Source: Synanceia verrucosa
Taxonomy: Eukaryota; Chordata; Actinopteri; Perciformes; Synanceiidae
Assembly: GCA_029721515.1 (NCBI GenBank)
Contig: CM056565.1
Coordinates: forward strand, 9,860,742-9,924,741
DNA length: 64,000 bases
Direction of reading: 5' to 3'
In this document: positions 59,517 to 64,000 of the stretch, piece after piece
Layout: the number at the start of each line of letters is the position of its first letter
Position numbering within the stretch: position 1 is the stretch's first letter
Notes under the pieces: generated by a model
What the model was told of the DNA's origin: nothing
The model's input: the letters and a program-made list of their open reading frames with translations, nothing else
Database searches by the model: none
Position numbers and translations under genes: made by a program

Positions 59517-62169
59517 ATGGAAGCCTCACAGTATGATCTCACCAGACAGAACCCAGCTGACTCAATGGGCAGAGGAGCAATGGCCATGCAGAAAGTGTGC
59601 CTCAATCGCCATGAGCAGGAAGTAGCCGCTGCTCAGCAGGGCATTGGGGATCTGGCAATTTGGCAACAGGGCTTTCAGGACTCTCTGAACAATTACATCC
59701 ATCATCTCACTCATAGGTTCAATGAGATCAGTCTAGACCAGTTCTGCTGGATCTGCTGCTGTTCTTCCCAGATTCTCTGCTCCTGGTAAATTCTCTGGTG
59801 ACACTGACAACTGTCGGACTTTCCTAGTGCAATATCAGTTACACTTTGAGATGACCCCCCAAGCCTTTCCCACACCTTGCTCCAAAGTGGCATTCATCAC
59901 TTCTCATCTCACTGGGCACACTGATGCCTGGGCCATGGTAGAGTGGGTGCGCAGAATGGTCATATGCAATGATCCAGACCAGTTCTCCAAGTCTCTCTGT
60001 AAGCTCTTCGACCAGACCAGTCCAGGGGCCTCATGTATCAATACGTGCATGGCGTTCGTACTGAGAGCTGGCGTACGCTGTAATCCAGAATGTGGCGTAC
60101 GCTGTCAAAAATCCAGATTTATCAAGCAGTGCGAACACCAGAATCCATGCAGCTTCCCTTGATACATCCCAATCACCGTGGAATTGAGTGCACATGTCGA
60201 CATTGCGGACTCCTCCCTCACCACACCCATAAATACATATGCAAATTCATTTAAATAGGCTCGACGCTGGGGCTGTCATCACGAGAGGGGAAACTTCAGG
60301 GCGTAGCCATGATCACCTGAGTTAAAAACACAGGATTAGACACCACATGTGCTGCACCTGATGGATCACACCGACGTGAAATAGGATTACAATTCAGGAG
60401 AGATGCTGATAAAGATATTTGTGACGTTACGCACGTGTGTAGATGATAATCGGGGACGCACACATGCAAACCATGAGTCAGGGAGAAGACTGATGACCAG
60501 TAAACATTTACTACAGTCGCACCATGGCATGCCCGCCTATAGCCCGTTCCCACCACGCTTTTATTTACAATGTATGAATCGCCTGTTGAGCCAGATCACC
60601 TTGCAGCAATGTTGGTCACATTCATTTGAGCATCATCTGCATACTGTGATGGTGCTTTTATTGTAACATGAATGCAGTCGATCACTCTGATTACATCAGG
60701 AAATAAAACTATCGGTGCAAATTGCGCATTAATGTTGACCTATTTAACTGCATTGTATACGAATTTTAATATGCTTGGCTGACGTGTGGAGGATCCAGTC
60801 CAACACATGTGGCATGGCCCGGCTCAGGGTCGACTGGCTCCCTCCCATCGGACGGTGTCCGGCCGTGGTCAGCGCCTGTGTGGCTCTAGCAGCTCTCGGC
60901 TCCTCCTGTGACGCTCCAAGGCTGGGAGCTGAGTGGTCACAGCTCCGTGCACAGGTCCGCGCATAGCTGTTTACAAACTAGTGACAGTTTCCCCAACATC
61001 CCCTCTAAGTGTCGCCAACGGACCAAAGCATCAGAACCTGGAGCTACGCCAGTTTCCACGCTCAGTTCACTATTGATAAATCAGAACATGTATCCTGGTG
61101 TATGGCACATTTCTGGGCGTACGCTACATTGATACATGAGGCCCCAGGAGAGGACGCGGTCGACACCCTCAACTCCATCACGCAGAGCCACCGTTCTGTC
61201 GTTGACTACGCCACTGAGTTTCGCCCCAGGGCGGCAGACAGTGGATGGAATGACCAGTCGCTTTGGGACACCTTCCTTTCCAGACTCTCCCCTGTCATCG
61301 AGCAGGAATTTGTGTCCATGAACCTTCCTTGGGATCTAGACTCCCTCTTTGCCCTGGCCATCCGCACAGACAACCTCCTCTGTCTCCTGAGGAAGGAGAA
61401 GCAGCGTGAGACGTGAGCGTGAGTCACGCCCGCTTGACACCTGAAGAGTGCCAGAGATGCATAAGGGAGGGCCTCTGTCTCTACTGCACTGACCGGGGGC
61501 ATCGCCTCAATGCCTCAAAAAAAGGCTGCGGCTCATCAAGGAACCCAAGGAGGATGCTGGTGATTCTCTCCCCATGATCTCCCTCGTCACCAGCTGTCAG
61601 AGGTAACCATCTCCACACACACTCAGACGCTACACACCCATGCACTGATTGACTCAGGGGCAGACATCAGTCTGATGAACTGGGGGTTATCTAAGCAACT
61701 GAGATTAACATCTACACCTTTACCTGAGCCCATGAAGGGCACTTACCTTCATGGACACCCCATATTCAAGGTGACTCACCAGACTTCTCATGTGACTCTG
61801 ACTATTAAAGACCACAAAGAGACTAAGACTTTTCATCTGTTCAAGTCTATTCACCACTCCTTAGTGCTCGGGCTCTCGTGGCTGCAGAAACACAACCCAC
61901 AGCTGGATTGGCACACCAGTCAGTTCCTGTTGTGGTTTTCGGACTGTGACGCAACCTGTCGAGCAGTGGATACATCTCCTGAGGCGGTAGGGACCGTACA
62001 CACCTGTGGTGAGTCACCTGCTGCACCTTTCTCTGAGCCTGACCTGTCCAATTTTCCCTCCTGTTATCAAGACCTAGTGGAGGCATTCAGCAAAACGAGA
62101 GCCCTGTCTCTGCCTCCTCATCGCCCATATGACTGTGCCATCAACCCGGTCCCCGACGCAGTTAGTTAG
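59517..62169 (+). pseudogene. Ty3/Gypsy gag-protease remnant, copy B
   Basis: Gag-like start at 59517, a frameshift near 59788, a gag core at 59827-60024 (LTGHTDAWAMVEWVRR), then an inserted MITE (60026-61144), after which gag resumes in the same frame. About 110 bp present in copy A near 42465-42575 is missing here, and the zinc-knuckle region is damaged by a small deletion near 61515. The protease-like part (LIDSGAD near 61646) ends at 62169. Inactive. Confidence 0.8.
60026..61144. mobile_element. Palindromic-ended MITE inserted in gag, copy B (complete)
   Basis: Ends are inverted: GGGCCTCATGTATCAAT at the left and its complement at the right, with possible 3-bp duplications CAG at 60023-60025 and 61145-61147. 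Subterminal GCGTACGC motifs recur several times. No transposase. Superfamily uncertain. Confidence 0.8.
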
Positions 62170-62912
62170 AATCCACGCAGCTTCCCTTGATACAGTATTC
62201 TTGATTCTTTCTTTGTTGTTTTTGTCGCTTTTATTAGGCTGTTGACTTAATTTATTCCCAAGTTTAGGGTGTGCCATATGTGAGGTTATTACTGTTTTAT
62301 TACTCTTTTTACATCCAGAGTATGGTGATAAACTGTTTTAGTTGGTTCCAGTGAAAACTCGGTTTGGTTGTTATGCCCCTAATTTTATTAAACCTATATT
62401 ATTCTAGGCATTGCTTCTTTATTCACTTTACCCATTTATTTTTATTATGTTTTTCTTCCAAACTCACTACTTTTGCTTGTTTGGTTCTACCTGTGTGTGT
62501 ACTGTGCAATCCTTCACTAGGATGTTTATTTCATGATGATATCGAGGTAATCTTATTGATGACCTGTTTACGTGGGTTACTTGTTTAGACAAACGTTGCT
62601 CTGCTTTATGTGTCGTTCTTTAAAGTTGTGGTGTGCACTTTAATTTTTGTTTTGCACCTGGATGACCTCTTGAACAAGAGAAAGTTATGGAAGCAGAAAA
62701 TGTCCTGTTGGGAATGAAAATTGCAAATGTGTTAGGTTTGTATAAGGGAATGGGAAGTGGAAAGATTGTGGAGGGATGCCTCGTTGCCCCTATTTCTGTA
62801 TGTTGGTTGTTTTTGTTGTGTGTTTTTATTTTTTTTGCTGTTTTTCCTTTGGCTCAGGAATCACATCAAGTTTAATAGAGTTATTGCACGTTCCTTGTTT
62901 TCTTATGATATG
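62170..62912. other. T-rich stretch before the L1-like fragment, copy B
   Basis: Counterpart of 43330-44074. No gene supported. Confidence 0.45.
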
Positions 62913-63231
62913 ATGACATCTCAGGGTAAGAGTCTTCGCATTATGTGTCCATTTATGTGTCAACCAGTCCATTAAACGTAACAAGGTAATGACCCATTTA
63001 AAGGAACTCCGGGAGATGTCTTCTTTTTACAGGAAACTCACCTTTGCTACTCAGAGGTGAACCGCATCAAGCGACCCTGGATAGGGCATGTGTTTCACTC
63101 TGAATTCCCAGTAAAGACAAGAAGTGCAGCTATCCTCATACACAGGAGTGTTCCATTTGAGTTATCAAGCTCTGTTGAAGACCCTAATGGTTGATTTGTG
63201 TTTATTTCTGGTAGATTATGTGGCATGCCTG
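62913..63231 (+). pseudogene. L1-like LINE endonuclease N-terminal fragment, copy B
   Basis: Same fragment as 44075-44391, including LQETHLCYSEV and RSAAILIHRSVPFELS. The same interrupting stop is present (NG then TGA). Confidence 0.75.
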
Positions 63232-63555
63232 TCAATCAATCAATCAAATTTTATTTATATAGCACCTCACAACACCAAAAAGGTGCACAAGGTGCTTTCC
63301 AGAATGAAATAAAAACAAACAGTAACTATAAAACCAGTAAGCACACAACAACATCAAAGAGACAAGGACAGTCGATTACGTGCCAAATGCTCGCCTGAAT
63401 AAATGTGTTTTTAGCTCAGATTTAAAATCAGCTAGCTCAGTGATAGACTGCAGACGCGCCGGAAGCAGATTACATAGCTTTGGACCAAAAACTGCAAATG
63501 AACGATCACCATACTTTTTATATCTAGATTTTGGGACAACCAAAGAGGTGTGCTC
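63232..63555 (-). pseudogene. L2-type LINE 3' end, copy B, truncated
   Basis: Counterpart of 44392-44715, carrying the tail AATC repeat and the end of the coding region (DRSFAVFGPKLCNLLPARLQ). Cut at 63555 by an LTR. Confidence 0.85.
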
Positions 63556-64000
63556 TGTGGTGGTTTGTGTTTTTGTGCTTTTATTTTGGTAGTTTATTTT
63601 CTGGAGTTGTGCTTTCTGGTTCTCACTTGTGTGGTTTTTGTTCCCGGTGGCTCCCTTCCCCCACGGTGCTGAGGAATAATTGAACACACCTGCACCAGAT
63701 TGGATCATCAGACTGGCTACTTAAGACCTGCAGTGACACTCCTCACTGCCAGAGTATCCCTTTATCCTCCGTGGTAGCAGCTTGGCTTTTCACGTCACAG
63801 CTTGTAAGTCTTTCTCGTACACCCTCCAGTGAATGTTTACTCACCCGTGTCTCTCTTCTCCTGTTTTTTCCAGTGCCTCCCGTCGCCCTCACAGCCCAGC
63901 ACTCACCCTCGTGTCTTCCCCTCAGTTGTGGACTTTTTTGAAACCATCACCGGCTTTTTGTTTAATAAACCTTTGTACTCACCTGAGCTGCATCCGCTCC
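63556..64000 (+). mobile_element. Start of an LTR element interrupting copy B
   Basis: Begins TGTGGTGGTTTGTG exactly where copy A similarity stops. It holds GGCTACTTAAGACC as a TATA-like region (about 63715) and TTTAATAAACC near 63960, the layout of a fish LTR (promoter then poly(A) signal). It differs from the LTR at 40592/59101. The 3' boundary is outside the window. No matching second LTR is visible here. Confidence 0.65.

Larger units (their letters stand above)
50476..63555. repeat. Segmental duplication, copy B
   Basis: Direct repeat of 33709-44715. It is longer because of a 1.6-kb Tc1 insertion, about 240 bp of extra sequence at 55106-55345 and retained retroelement sequence. Truncated at 63555 by an LTR. 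Confidence 0.95.

Noticed and set aside
1..64000. CRISPR arrays, operons, riboswitches, bacterial terminators
   Set aside because: The sequence is vertebrate. No regularly spaced repeats or prokaryotic gene organisation occur. Direct repeats seen are microsatellites or transposons.

Overview
The window is vertebrate nuclear DNA, almost certainly a teleost fish and probably a percomorph. The evidence is compact spliced genes with GT-AG introns, a nectin-3 gene, a teleost-type odorant receptor 131-2-like pair, and a typical fish repeat load: Tc1 elements, L2 and L1-like LINEs, a DIRS-type element, Gypsy LTR fragments, piggyBac-like MITEs and tRNA-like SINEs. No bacterial operons, CRISPR arrays or prokaryotic signals are present.

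Layout. (1) 1-291: the last two exons (+ strand) of a gene I do not recognise, ending in an Ala-Pro repeat and a basic tail. (2) 4273-31777: nectin3 on the minus strand, converging on gene 1. A signal-peptide exon, an IgV exon, an IgC exon and a two-exon third Ig domain lead to two alternative 3' ends. One is a single alpha-type exon ending EWYV. The other is a three-exon beta-type end terminating in EHYV. Both spliced frames are open (555 and 474 codons). The introns carry MITEs, a Tc1 relic, a decayed DIRS element and other repeats. (3) 31.8-33.7 kb: gene-poor spacer with a LINE 3' fragment. (4) 33709-63555: a head-to-tail segmental duplication. Copy A (33709-44715) and copy B (50476-63555) each hold one intact 304-aa odorant receptor gene (minus strand) followed by the same nested graveyard: a LINE reverse-transcriptase fragment cut by a Gypsy LTR plus gag/protease remnant, itself cut by a palindromic MITE, then an L1-like endonuclease fragment and an L2 3' end. 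Between the copies lie a three-exon fragment of a ppme1-like gene and an L2 element split by a Tc1 element. Copy B has since gained a nearly intact 1.6-kb Tc1 element and a small inverted rearrangement. (5) 63556-64000: the start of an LTR inserted in copy B, running off the window.

Functionally there are two independent stories: one cell-adhesion gene with exchangeable membrane/cytoplasmic tails, both ending in an E-x-Y-V motif of the kind that binds the afadin PDZ domain, and a recent chemoreceptor duplication whose protein differences cluster in the extracellular loop 2 region. I found no wholly new biological system. The most interesting material is the dual-terminus nectin3 structure and the rearrangement history of the receptor duplication.
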